64,000 nt of DNA, taken from positions 372,001 to 436,000 of the forward strand of contig CAWAFL010000001.1 in the NCBI GenBank assembly GCA_963781305.1, written 5' to 3'. This document shows, one piece after another, positions 42,566 to 50,635 of the stretch. The notes below the pieces were generated by a model that saw only the letters and a program-made list of their open reading frames with translations, did not search any database and was not told where the DNA came from. Within the stretch, counting starts at the first letter, position 1. Every line of letters begins with the position of its first letter. Made by a program: the position numbers and the translations under genes. This DNA comes from DASXMT01 sp963781305. Its GTDB lineage: Bacteria; Actinomycetota; Acidimicrobiia; Acidimicrobiales; RAAP-2.

Positions 42566-43283
42566 CCCTTCCGCCTCTCTCATCCCCCATGGCGCCGACA
42601 GCGGCCTGAGCGGCCGCTTGCTCGGCATCCTTTTTAGAACGCCCCTCCCCCACGCCGAGGTGCTGGTCAGCAACGTACACCGTCGCCACGTACCGTCGTG
42701 CGTGATCAGGGCCTTTTGACTGAATCTCGTAGCGGGGAACACCGCGACCGATGCGCACCGACTCCTCTTGCAGCCGGCTCTTGAAGTCGAACGCTCCTGG
42801 TCCGGCGATGGCCAGCTCGATCCTCGTGGCCAAGAGCTCATCGATGAGTCGTCGAGCCTCCTCGAAGCCGCCGTCCAAGTAGACGGCGCCGATGAGCGCC
42901 TCGATGCCGTCGGCCAGAATGGACTCCTTGGCCCGGCCGCCCGAGCTGTCCTCCCCTCGCCCCAACCGCAGGTAGGGACCCAGATCGATCTCGGCGGCCA
43001 CCTCGGCCAACACCCGGGTGTTCACCACCGAGGCACGCACCTTGGCCATCCCGCCCTCGGCCAGGTCTGGGTAGTTGCCATAGGTGTGGTCGGCCACGAC
43101 GAGGCCCAAAACGGCGTCGCCCAGGAACTCCAGCCGCTCGTTGGAGGGGGCTCCGCCCTGTTCGGCACACCACGATCGGTGCGAGAGGGCCTGCTCCAAG
43201 AGGCTTGCATCGGTAAATCGGTAGCCGATGCGCTCGACGAGGTGCCCAACCATCGGCTGGGCAGGTTCGGCGACATGAGTCAC
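42558..43283 (-). CDS. rnc: Ribonuclease III
   Basis: 241 residues. The signature NERLEFLGDAVLG (48-60) and ILADGIEALIGAVYLDGG near 122 provide the metal-binding acidic residues; a double-stranded RNA-binding domain follows (DFKSRLQEESVRIGRGVPRY; GEGRSKKDAEQAAAQAAVGA). RNase III matures rRNA and cleaves structured mRNAs. It follows acpP after nine bases and overlaps mutM, a common bacterial order. Confidence 0.97.
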   Translation of the reverse strand: MTHVAEPAQPMVGHLVERIGYRFTDASLLEQALSHRSWCAEQGGAPSNERLEFLGDAVLGLVVADHTYGNYPDLAEGGMAKVRASVVNTRVLAEVAAEIDLGPYLRLGRGEDSSGGRAKESILADGIEALIGAVYLDGGFEEARRLIDELLATRIELAIAGPGAFDFKSRLQEESVRIGRGVPRYEIQSKGPDHARRYVATVYVADQHLGVGEGRSKKDAEQAAAQAAVGAMGDERGGRDA

Positions 43284-43292
43284 CTTCCGGGC

Positions 43293-43589
43293 TCAGGCCC
43301 CTTCGAGCTTCGTGTGGACGTAGTCGACTGCGTCACGGACTGAACGGAGCTCTTCGAGGTCCTCGTCATCGATTCGGAAGCCGACGGAACGCTCACCCAG
43401 CTCTTCTTCGAGCGCCTCCACCAGTTCGATCAAGGCCAGCGAGTCGGCATTCAGGTCCTCGGCGAAGGACGAAGACTCGCTGATGCTGCCAGGCTCGATC
43501 TCCAAGATGTCAGCGAGCAGGTCCCTGATCATCTCGAACACCTGCTGACGGTCGAGCGGACCCTTTTCCACATGGGTCTCTGCTGGCAC
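43293..43589 (-). CDS. acpP: Acyl carrier protein
   Basis: 98 residues, slightly long. The phosphopantetheine attachment site is S50 in EDLNADSLALIELVEALEEE; acidic helix II follows. The C-terminal part (VGFRIDDEDLEELRSVRDAV) is usual. GTG 43589 is preferred because AGGAGA lies just upstream; a longer frame adds unrelated sequence. In many bacteria plsX is directly upstream of acpP, but here 8.4 kb of accessory genes intervene. Confidence 0.94.
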   Translation of the reverse strand: MPAETHVEKGPLDRQQVFEMIRDLLADILEIEPGSISESSSFAEDLNADSLALIELVEALEEELGERSVGFRIDDEDLEELRSVRDAVDYVHTKLEGA

Positions 43590-43813
43590 GGCATCTCCTG
43601 GGTCTGGTCGGGCGACATGCCCGTACGGCAGCCACGATGTTATCGGAATACGCCCTGGACGCTCGACTAAACAGCCATCGTTCCTGGTCACGGCGTGTTC
43701 GGGCCGCCCGGACCCACTTCGATTCCAGCCCGTTCTGCTATTTTATATGATCTCATCTGTTGTTTCACGCTTATCTTGCTTGGATGCGCTCAGTTCTGGG
43801 ATCGTTCTGCGGT

Positions 43814-43908
43814 GCGCTCAGTTCTGCTGGGTGCGCTCAGTTCTGCTCGGTGCGCTCAGTTCTGCTCGGTGCGCTCAGTTCTGCTTGGTGCGCTCAGTTC
43901 TGCTTGAT
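43814..43908. repeat. 19-bp tandem array, five copies
   Basis: GCGCTCAGTTCTGCTNGGT starts at 43814, 43833, 43852, 43871 and 43890; a truncated copy (GCGCTCAGTTCTGGG) precedes at about 43788. The array begins 15 bp beyond the stop of the DJ-1-like gene in the 334-bp gap before acpP. The part nearest acpP (43590-43780) shows no gene or clear promoter. Confidence 0.96.
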
Positions 43909-43923
43909 GGCTGGCGGTTGGGC

Positions 43924-44595
43924 TTACTTACCTCCGGCCGGCGAGGTGGTAGCGGCGTGTCTGTCCTTGCCGGCGGCCAGAACGGTGCGGACCACGTTGA
44001 CCACCTCGGGGCCAGCTTTGGCCACGGAACCACAGTCGTACGGCGGCAGGGGGTCGTACTCGATGGCCAACTGGATGGCCTTCGCCACTCCCTCGCCGGC
44101 GATCATTCCGGCCAACGTGAGGGCCATGTCGATGCCCGACGACACTCCCGCGCTGGTCACGATTTTCCCCTGTTGGACCACACGCTGGTCGGTGTAACGG
44201 GCCCCGAAGGACTCGAGGAGATCGGTGGCGCTCCAGTGGGTGGTGGCGTCAAGCCCTTCGAGCACGCCGGCGCCCCCCAGGAGGAGAGACCCTGTACAGA
44301 CCGACGTCGTCCACTGGGTCGTCTCGTGAACTCGTCGGATCCAGCCGGTGAGCTCGGGCTGGTGCATCAATGACCGGGTTCCAGGTCCGCCCGGCACGAC
44401 GAGGACATCGCAGCTGTCCACATTGTCGAGCCGGCCATCGGCAGTCAGCGCCAGCACGCCGGTATCGGCCCGCACCGGTCCGGTCTCCGTCGCCACGAAG
44501 ACCACCTGGGCACCAGGCAGACGGGAGAGGATCTCATAGGGACCGACTGCGTCGAGAGCGGTGAAGCGATCGAAGAGAGGGATGACGATGCGCAC
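43924..44595 (-). CDS. DJ-1/PfpI family protein, isonitrile-hydratase-like
   Basis: 223 residues. The nucleophile elbow is TSVCTGSLLLGGAGVLEG with C100; E21 in GPYEIL is the conserved acid and ATTHW follows the elbow. The end of the domain (QLAIEYDPLPPYDCGS) closely resembles isonitrile hydratase InhA of Pseudomonas, which converts isonitriles to N-substituted formamides; this substrate is inferred. It lies 114 bp downstream of a GlxA-type regulator with a related domain. Confidence 0.88.
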   Translation of the reverse strand: MRIVIPLFDRFTALDAVGPYEILSRLPGAQVVFVATETGPVRADTGVLALTADGRLDNVDSCDVLVVPGGPGTRSLMHQPELTGWIRRVHETTQWTTSVCTGSLLLGGAGVLEGLDATTHWSATDLLESFGARYTDQRVVQQGKIVTSAGVSSGIDMALTLAGMIAGEGVAKAIQLAIEYDPLPPYDCGSVAKAGPEVVNVVRTVLAAGKDRHAATTSPAGGK

Positions 44596-44614
44596 TTGGG
44601 TCTCCTTTGTTGGG

Positions 44615-44695
44615 TGGGATGCGGTGGTCTGTTGGTCGGGTCCGATGCGGTGGGAGGGTTGATCGGATCGGATGCGGTGGGCGGGTTGATCGAGT
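44615..44695. repeat. 26-27-bp imperfect repeat, three copies
   Basis: GATGCGGTGGGNGGGTTGATCGG-type units repeat in the 114-bp gap downstream of the GlxA-like gene and upstream of the DJ-1 gene. Confidence 0.75.
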
Positions 44696-44709
44696 GGTGG
44701 TCGTGAGGG

Positions 44710-45972
44710 TCAGGCGGGGCTGTGGCTCCGAAATCGGTGCTGGCCCGGCAACGGCGCCGGCTTGGGGGCGGGCCCGGCGACGGCAGGCGCTTCGAGGCCG
44801 GCAACGGCACCCCCGACGTCCACCGGGCTGAAATGGCGGCGGTACTCGCCGGGCGTGACTCGCACCGTCCGCTTGAACACCCGATGCATCGTCTCAACGG
44901 TGCCGAACCCGCACACCCGAGCAACCTCGGCCAACCCGCACGGTGTGGTCTCGAGCAGGCGCCGGGCCGCCTCGACCCGGACCCCCTCCACATAGGCGGC
45001 GGGCGTTACGCCCATTTCCTGGCGGAAGACACGGGCGAACGTGCGGGTGCTCATCCCGACCCGCTCGGCCATGATCGCCACCGACAGGTCGTCCCCGAGG
45101 TGGTCGGCAATCCAGCCCTCGAGGTCCCGCAACGACGGCCGCTGGGGGCGCTGGGCCGCCAACTGGGCACTGAACTGGGCCTGGCCGCCGGGACGCTGCA
45201 CGAACAGAACCAGCCACCGAGCAACCAGGCGCGCCAGATCGGGACCTAGATCCTCCTCGACAAGGGCCAGCGCCAGATCCATGCCCGTCGTGACCCCGGC
45301 GGAGGTCCACACATTGCCGTCCCGGACGAAGATCGAGTCCGGGTCGACGGTGACCGAAGGGAAGGATTCAGCCAGGAGCGCACATGAGTCCCAATGGGTC
45401 GTGGCCCGACGCCCGTCGAGCAAGCCGGCCCGAGCAAGAAGGAATGCACCGCTGCACACTGATGTCACCCGCCTCGAGCGGCGCGCCGCCGTGGCGATCC
45501 AGGCCACCAGGCGCTCGTCCCGGACCGCTTCGATGGTGCCGGTCCCGCCCACCACCACCAACGTGTCGATGGGGCCCGCCGAGCTGTCGATCGAGCTGTC
45601 GGGCGCGATGTCGATTCCACCGGACGACCGAACCGGCCGGCCATCGACAGACACCACCGCGAGCTCATATTGGGGGCTGTATCGGTCCTGGGGACCCCGT
45701 TGGCTGTCGGGGAGCTGCTGGCTGTCGGTGAGCTGTCGGCCCTCGGGGTCCGGCTGGCTGTCGGGGCCCGGCCGGCTGTCGGGGCACGGCTGGCTGTCGG
45801 GGCCCTGCTGGGCACGGCGACCGTTCTGGCCCACTGTGGTGCCCTCGCCTCGGACATCCTCGGGACGCCGCCCCGATGTCAGACGGTTGGCCAAGGCGAA
45901 CACCTCGAACGGCCCGGTCAGATCCAGGATCTGCAGGTCTTGGTAGACGACGAACACGACACGTTTTGGCAC
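44710..45972 (-). CDS. GlxA-family regulator (DJ-1 domain plus AraC DNA-binding domain)
   Basis: About 420 residues from GTG 45972, the start that opens the DJ-1 domain (VVFVVYQDLQILDLTGPFEV); ATG 46077 is an alternative adding 35 residues. The elbow is TSVCSGAFLLARAGLLDG, followed by ATTHW, then two AraC helix-turn-helices (DLSVAIMAERVGMSTRTFAR; CGLAEVARVCGFGTVETMHR). Residues 36-98 are an unusual insertion of PDSQ/PDSR-like repeats, separating the first strands of the domain from YELAVVSVDGRPV. It probably activates the adjacent isonitrile-hydratase-like gene or the divergent ATP-grasp operon. Confidence 0.9.
   Translation of the reverse strand: MPKRVVFVVYQDLQILDLTGPFEVFALANRLTSGRRPEDVRGEGTTVGQNGRRAQQGPDSQPCPDSRPGPDSQPDPEGRQLTDSQQLPDSQRGPQDRYSPQYELAVVSVDGRPVRSSGGIDIAPDSSIDSSAGPIDTLVVVGGTGTIEAVRDERLVAWIATAARRSRRVTSVCSGAFLLARAGLLDGRRATTHWDSCALLAESFPSVTVDPDSIFVRDGNVWTSAGVTTGMDLALALVEEDLGPDLARLVARWLVLFVQRPGGQAQFSAQLAAQRPQRPSLRDLEGWIADHLGDDLSVAIMAERVGMSTRTFARVFRQEMGVTPAAYVEGVRVEAARRLLETTPCGLAEVARVCGFGTVETMHRVFKRTVRVTPGEYRRHFSPVDVGGAVAGLEAPAVAGPAPKPAPLPGQHRFRSHSPA
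45701..45810. repeat. 18-bp in-frame repeats inside the GlxA-like gene
   Basis: GGCTGTCGGGGCCCGGCC-type units recur about every 18 bp and encode the PDSQ-rich insertion. Confidence 0.8.
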
Positions 45973-46132
45973 AGAGCGATCCTGCGCTGATTGAGAGTTG
46001 GCCGCAATGACAGATACATGACGATTTCTGCCATGGGGCGCACCGCACGCCTCGACCATGCTTCTGGCACGGTTCATGACGCAGAAACATTGCGGCAACC
46101 CGTCGGACGCAACGACGTCGTAGAACGGGAAC

Positions 46133-47785
46133 GTGCAGGGTTCGACACCACTGACGGCACCCGCCCATGAACCCGTTGTCAGCGGAGAACAGGGGCCAGA
46201 CAGCGGCGAGCAGGCGCCGGCCAACCGCAAAGCCGCGTGGCCGTCCTACCGACCGGGGTCCTTCCACGACGAGCTCGTCAGCCAAAATGGCACGCCCCGT
46301 CCCGTGGCTGAGGCCCTGTGGCGACGGATCGCCGCCTTGGGACCCGACGCCTTGGCCGAGCGGCAGGTGGCGGCCGACCGGGAGATGCGCGCCATCGGAG
46401 TGACCTTCACGGTCTACGACGACGGCAAAGGGGTGGACCGGGCCTGGCCATTCGACGTCATCCCGCGGGTGATTCCAGCCGACGAATGGCACCACATCGA
46501 GACGGGCCTGGTCCAGCGCCTGTATGCCCTCAACCTGTTCATCGATGACGTGTACCACGATCAGCGCTCGGTCAAGAGCGGGCTCGTCCCACCCGAGCTG
46601 GTCACCGGTTCGCCAACGTTCCGGAGGGAATGCGTGGGGATCGATCCCCCCGGCGGCATCTGGGCCCATATCTGCGGCAGCGACCTCATCCGCGATGGCG
46701 ATGGGACGTTCTACGTGCTCGAAGACAACCTCCGCGTCCCGTCGGGCATGTCCTATCTGCTCGAGAACCGCATGGTGGCCAAGCACGTCTTTCCCGAGCT
46801 GTTCCGGGACTACAGCATCGAGCCGGTCGACCCGTTTGTCGGCCAGATGGTCAACCTGTTGTCGTCCGTTTCCCCTTCCCCCCGCGAGCCCACGATCGTC
46901 GTACTCACGCCAGGCATCCACAACTCCGCCTACTTCGAGCATGCGTTCCTGGCCCAGCAACTCGGAGTCGAGCTCGTCGAAGGCAGCGACCTTGTCGTCC
47001 TCGACGACGACTGTGTCTACGTACAGACGATCGGGGGCCTCGAGCGGGTTGACGTCATCTACCGCCGGGTCGACGACCTCTTTCTCGATCCTGAGGTGTT
47101 CCGCTCAGACTCGGTCCTCGGGGTGGCCGGGGTGGTTCGAGCCTGGCGGGCCGGCCGAGTGGCTCTCGTCAACGCGCCAGGAGCCGGGGTGGCCGACGAC
47201 AAGGCCCTCTACGCGTTCGTCCCCGACATCATTCGGTTCTTCCTGGGGGAGGAGCCCATCCTGGCCAACGTGCCGACGTTGCGCTGCGCTGACGAGAGTT
47301 CGCGCCAGTACGTCGCCGCCAACCTGCGCTCCCTCGTCATGAAGCCGACAAGTGGGTCGGGAGGAGCAGGCATCGTCATCGGCCCACAGGCCACTGCAGC
47401 CGAGCTCGCAGAGACCGGACGGATCATTGAGGAAAACCCACGCGGCTGGGTGGCCCAGCCGGTCCTCTCCCTGTCGACCGCTCCCACGCTGTGCGACGGG
47501 GAGGTGGTGCCCCGTCACGTCGACCTCCGCCCCTTCACCTTGGTCGGCCCCGACGGCGCCTACGTGACCAGGGGTGGGCTCACCCGGGTGGCCACGGTGG
47601 AGGGATCGCTGGTGGTCAACTCGTCCCAGGGTGGTGGCAGCAAGGACACGTGGATCGTCGACCCCGACCTGTCGGGGACGCGTCCCCCGGCATCGGCATC
47701 CGGATCAGTCATGGCCACGCTCAATCGTGCGATCCAGACGCCTTCCCCTCTTGCGTCGGACGCCTCGAACGGCGCCGCCCAGTGA
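46133..47785 (+). CDS. Circularly permuted ATP-grasp protein (DUF404/407 type)
   Basis: 550 residues. After a nonconserved N-terminus (about 1-38), the family blocks appear: FHDELVSQNGTPRPVAEALW, VTFTVYDDGKGVDRAWPFDV, YHDQRSVKSGLVPPELV, GIDPPGGIWAHICGSDLIRD, YVLEDNLRVPSGMSYLLENR near 195-214, VMKPTSGSGGAGIVIGP near 403 and QPVLSLSTAPTL. Such enzymes are predicted ATP-dependent peptide or amide ligases; they are almost always found with alpha-E and transglutaminase-like proteins, as here. GTG 46133 is an uncertain start. Confidence 0.9.
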   Translation: MQGSTPLTAPAHEPVVSGEQGPDSGEQAPANRKAAWPSYRPGSFHDELVSQNGTPRPVAEALWRRIAALGPDALAERQVAADREMRAIGVTFTVYDDGKGVDRAWPFDVIPRVIPADEWHHIETGLVQRLYALNLFIDDVYHDQRSVKSGLVPPELVTGSPTFRRECVGIDPPGGIWAHICGSDLIRDGDGTFYVLEDNLRVPSGMSYLLENRMVAKHVFPELFRDYSIEPVDPFVGQMVNLLSSVSPSPREPTIVVLTPGIHNSAYFEHAFLAQQLGVELVEGSDLVVLDDDCVYVQTIGGLERVDVIYRRVDDLFLDPEVFRSDSVLGVAGVVRAWRAGRVALVNAPGAGVADDKALYAFVPDIIRFFLGEEPILANVPTLRCADESSRQYVAANLRSLVMKPTSGSGGAGIVIGPQATAAELAETGRIIEENPRGWVAQPVLSLSTAPTLCDGEVVPRHVDLRPFTLVGPDGAYVTRGGLTRVATVEGSLVVNSSQGGGSKDTWIVDPDLSGTRPPASASGSVMATLNRAIQTPSPLASDASNGAAQ

Positions 47786-47870
47786 GGCCTGCATCGCCGA
47801 CGAAGTCCGCCAGACCCATCGGTGGAAGACCCGCAGACAGTCTGAGAAGTCTCACAGAAAGGAGATGAGG

Positions 47871-48983
47871 ATGCTGCTCGCACGCATGGCCGAGGCCGTC
47901 TACTGGGCCGGTCGATACCTCGAACGAGCCGAGTGCACGGCTCGGATCATTCAGGTGCACGTCGACACGCACATCGACCTACCCGTCGGCGAAGACGTGG
48001 GATGGGAGCCCTTGCTCGCCATTGCCGGAGCGGACACGGCCTTCACCGAGCGGTTCGGTCCCGTCGGCGAGGCAGGCATGGCTGGGATGGCTGGCATGGC
48101 TGGCGTGCTCGGCGAGGCTGGTCTCGTCGGCGAGGCAGGCATGGTGGGCCCGAACGGCGATCTCCGCGGCGCAGCCAGCCGTGCGCCCGGTGCCCCCAAG
48201 ATGGCACTGGGCGGAGCGAATGAGGCGGATGTCATCGAGTTCCTGCTCGTCGACCAGGCTGGTCAGGCGTCGATTCATGCCTCCCTGACCGCAGCCAGGG
48301 AGAACCTGCGTTCGGCCCGAGCGGTGGTGCCCCGAGAAGCGTGGGAAGCATGCAACGACCTGTGGTTGGCCTGTGGTGACGACCGAGACCAAGTCCGATT
48401 TCGGGACGGCCGGGTGCAATGGCTCCGCCGGGTGGTCGCTGGATGCCAGCGCATCAACGGCGTGCTAGTCGGCACCATGAGCCGGGACGAGGCTCTATCG
48501 TTCTTGCTTATCGGCCAAAACCTCGAACGTGCTGATCTGACCTCCCGGGTGCTCGACGTCCGGGCTGACAACTTGCAGCCCCGACGCGGGGACGATCCCT
48601 ACGAGGCTGTCCGCTGGATGGCCGTCCTGCGTTCGCTTGCCGCCTACCAGCCATTTCGTCGGGCCATGCCGGCACGGCCGCAAGCCGGATCGACCCTCCG
48701 TTTCCTGCTCCAAGACGACCGGTTCCCGCGCGCCGTCGCCGCCTGTCTGAGTGAGGCCCGTTCCTACTTGAAGGGCTTCGACCGCACCGAAGGAGCGCTC
48801 GAAGCCTGCACCAACGCGTCCATGCTGGTGGCGTCGGCCCCGGTCCCTCAACTGACATTGGGCGGGCTGGACATATTCGTCGACGAATTGCAGGTCGCGC
48901 TGACCGAGGTGCACGACCAGATCGACCAGACGTACTTCCACCCCAAACTCACCCGTTGGCAGCCGGAGCACGCCGTCTCGTGA
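47871..48983 (+). CDS. Alpha-E domain protein (DUF403) with an internal repeat insertion
   Basis: 370 residues, mostly helical: MLLARMAEAVYWAGRYLERA at the start and IGQNLERADLTSRVLDVRAD in the middle are the characteristic alpha-E motifs. Residues 62-118 are a Gly/Met/Ala/Val-rich insertion with GEAGM and AGM repeats. The function of alpha-E proteins is unknown but they always partner with ATP-grasp and transglutaminase-like proteins. AAAGGAG lies six bases before ATG 47871. Its stop overlaps the next gene by four bases. Confidence 0.9.
   Translation: MLLARMAEAVYWAGRYLERAECTARIIQVHVDTHIDLPVGEDVGWEPLLAIAGADTAFTERFGPVGEAGMAGMAGMAGVLGEAGLVGEAGMVGPNGDLRGAASRAPGAPKMALGGANEADVIEFLLVDQAGQASIHASLTAARENLRSARAVVPREAWEACNDLWLACGDDRDQVRFRDGRVQWLRRVVAGCQRINGVLVGTMSRDEALSFLLIGQNLERADLTSRVLDVRADNLQPRRGDDPYEAVRWMAVLRSLAAYQPFRRAMPARPQAGSTLRFLLQDDRFPRAVAACLSEARSYLKGFDRTEGALEACTNASMLVASAPVPQLTLGGLDIFVDELQVALTEVHDQIDQTYFHPKLTRWQPEHAVS
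48061..48150. repeat. Nested 9-bp and longer in-frame repeats in the alpha-E gene
   Basis: ATGGCTGGC-type 9-bp units are flanked by two copies of GTCGGCGAGGCAGGCATGG. They encode the Gly/Ala/Met-rich insertion. Confidence 0.8.
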
Positions 48984-49867
48984 TCTACGTGGTGACCCAC
49001 AGGACCGCGTATCACTACAGCGAACCGGTCGACCGGTGCCGTACCGAAGCGCACCTGCGCCCGAGGGAGACGGAACGGCAACACTGCCTCACCCATGGCG
49101 TGGAGGTGCTGCCGACGCCGGTGACCTTCACCGAACGACTCGATTTCTTTGGAAACCCGGTGTGTGCATTCTCGGTGGAGGGGCCCTTCGACGAGCTGGT
49201 GGTCACCTCGACGAGCGAGGTGTCGATCGCCGTTCGATCGCCGTTGCCGGAAACCGGGCCCACCTGGGAAGAGGCGCGGGACGTGCTCGGGTCGGGGCTG
49301 GACGACACCGTCCTCGACGCCCGACAGTATTGCTATGACTCACCCCTGGTGGCCGCCAGCCCGGCGCTGGCCGACTACGCGGAGCCCTCGTTCCGACCCG
49401 GTCGGGCACTTGTCGACGCGGTGACTGACCTCACGGAGCGGATCTTCCTCGAGTTCACCTACGCCCCGGGGTTCACCACGCTCGCCACCCCCATCGACGA
49501 GGTCCTCACGCACCGGCACGGCGTCTGCCAGGACTTCGCCCACATCGCCATCGGATGTCTCCGTTCGATGGGCATGGCTGCTCGGTACGTGAGCGGGTAC
49601 ATCGAAACGCTGCCGCCGCCGGGTGAGGAACGGATGGTGGGTGCTGATGCCTCGCACGCCTGGCCGTCTGTGTACGTGCCCGATTGGGGATGGTTCGATA
49701 TCGACCCCACCAACGACCAGTTGGTCGGCTCCCGCTACGTAACCACAGCGTGGGGCCGCGACTATTCGGACGTCTCGCCGGTCAAGGGCATCGTGTACGG
49801 CGGAGGTGGCACCCAGACGCTCGATGTGTCCGTGGACGTCGCCCGCTCGGTTGCCGTTCCGAGCTGA
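48980..49867 (+). CDS. Transglutaminase-like cysteine protease family protein
   Basis: 295 residues. An N-terminal beta domain (YVVTHRTAYHYSEPVDRCRT) precedes the transglutaminase core with catalytic C183 (HGVCQDFAHI), H226 (DASHAW) and D242 (WFDIDPTND). It completes the ATP-grasp/alpha-E/transglutaminase triad, predicted to synthesise and hydrolyse a peptide or modify a protein tail. GTG 48980 overlaps the alpha-E stop by four bases, so the two are translationally coupled. No signal peptide is seen. Confidence 0.93.
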   Translation: MIYVVTHRTAYHYSEPVDRCRTEAHLRPRETERQHCLTHGVEVLPTPVTFTERLDFFGNPVCAFSVEGPFDELVVTSTSEVSIAVRSPLPETGPTWEEARDVLGSGLDDTVLDARQYCYDSPLVAASPALADYAEPSFRPGRALVDAVTDLTERIFLEFTYAPGFTTLATPIDEVLTHRHGVCQDFAHIAIGCLRSMGMAARYVSGYIETLPPPGEERMVGADASHAWPSVYVPDWGWFDIDPTNDQLVGSRYVTTAWGRDYSDVSPVKGIVYGGGGTQTLDVSVDVARSVAVPS

Positions 49868-49985
49868 GCCGGCTCGTCCTCTGAGCCGACCGCCGAACCG
49901 AGCCGACCGCCGAACCGAGCCGACCGCCGAACCGAGCCGACCGCCGAACCGAACCTCCGAGCCGAACCGAACCTCCGAGCCCATT
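49863..49985. repeat. 17-bp tandem array starting at the transglutaminase stop
   Basis: CTGAGCCGGCTCGTCCT (holding the TGA stop, 49865-49867) leads into about five GAGCCGACCGCCGAACC units of 17 bp, then two GAACCTCCGAGCC-type units. A second, looser CCGCTCCCTG repeat follows at 50030-50110, downstream of the convergent globin stop. Confidence 0.92.
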
Positions 49986-50125
49986 GGCGCTCATGACTTA
50001 TTTGGCCGCGCTTGACTACTTCGCCGCCGGGGCCGCTCCGTGCTCCGATGAACCCGGGTCCGCTCCCTGCTCCCTATGGACCGGAGCCGCTCCCTGAGGG
50101 CGGGGCCGCCCGACTGGCCACCGGA

Positions 50126-50527
50126 CTACGTCCGAGCGTTGACCAAGCTGCCGGCGGCCATGGCCAGGTACTCGAGCAATTGCTGCTCGTCGTCGGCCTG
50201 CATGCCGGCAGCCCGGACGGACGAAGTCATGTGCCGCAGCCAGGCTTCGGCTTCCCGCTGCCCGATGACGAAGGGCACGTGCCGCATCCGCAGGCGGGGG
50301 GCGCCCCGCTGCTCGTTGTACGTGGTCGGCCCACCCCAGTACTGCATCAGGAACAGGGCAAGATGCTCCTTGGACTCGGTCACGTCCTCGGGGTACATGT
50401 GGGCCAGCACGGGGTCGTCCACCACCTCGGCGTAAAAGCGATCGACGAGGTCGACGAAAAACTGCGCTCCGCCCCACCGTTCGAACGGTGTCTGCTCGGG
50501 GTGTCCCCCTCGTCTCCGGATTTGCAC
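50126..50527 (-). CDS. Group II truncated haemoglobin (GlbO-like)
   Basis: 133 residues of the 2-on-2 globin fold. Haem-pocket residues of group II are visible: Y32 (position B10, RFYAEVVDDP), proximal H83 (F8, RMRHVPFVIG) and W96 (G8, AEAWLRHM). Such proteins bind oxygen and detoxify peroxide or nitrogen species; mycobacterial GlbO is membrane-associated. It is divergent from the acyl-CoA dehydrogenase and stands alone in its orientation. Confidence 0.94.
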   Translation of the reverse strand: MQIRRRGGHPEQTPFERWGGAQFFVDLVDRFYAEVVDDPVLAHMYPEDVTESKEHLALFLMQYWGGPTTYNEQRGAPRLRMRHVPFVIGQREAEAWLRHMTSSVRAAGMQADDEQQLLEYLAMAAGSLVNART

Positions 50528-50635
50528 GTGACGACTGTACGTCCCCGGCGGTTAGCCTTGAATCCGGCCCGGCGGCGGCATGGCGTCCACCAAAGATCTG
50601 GGAATGGTGCCACCAGGGGCTCTAGGAGGTCCACC

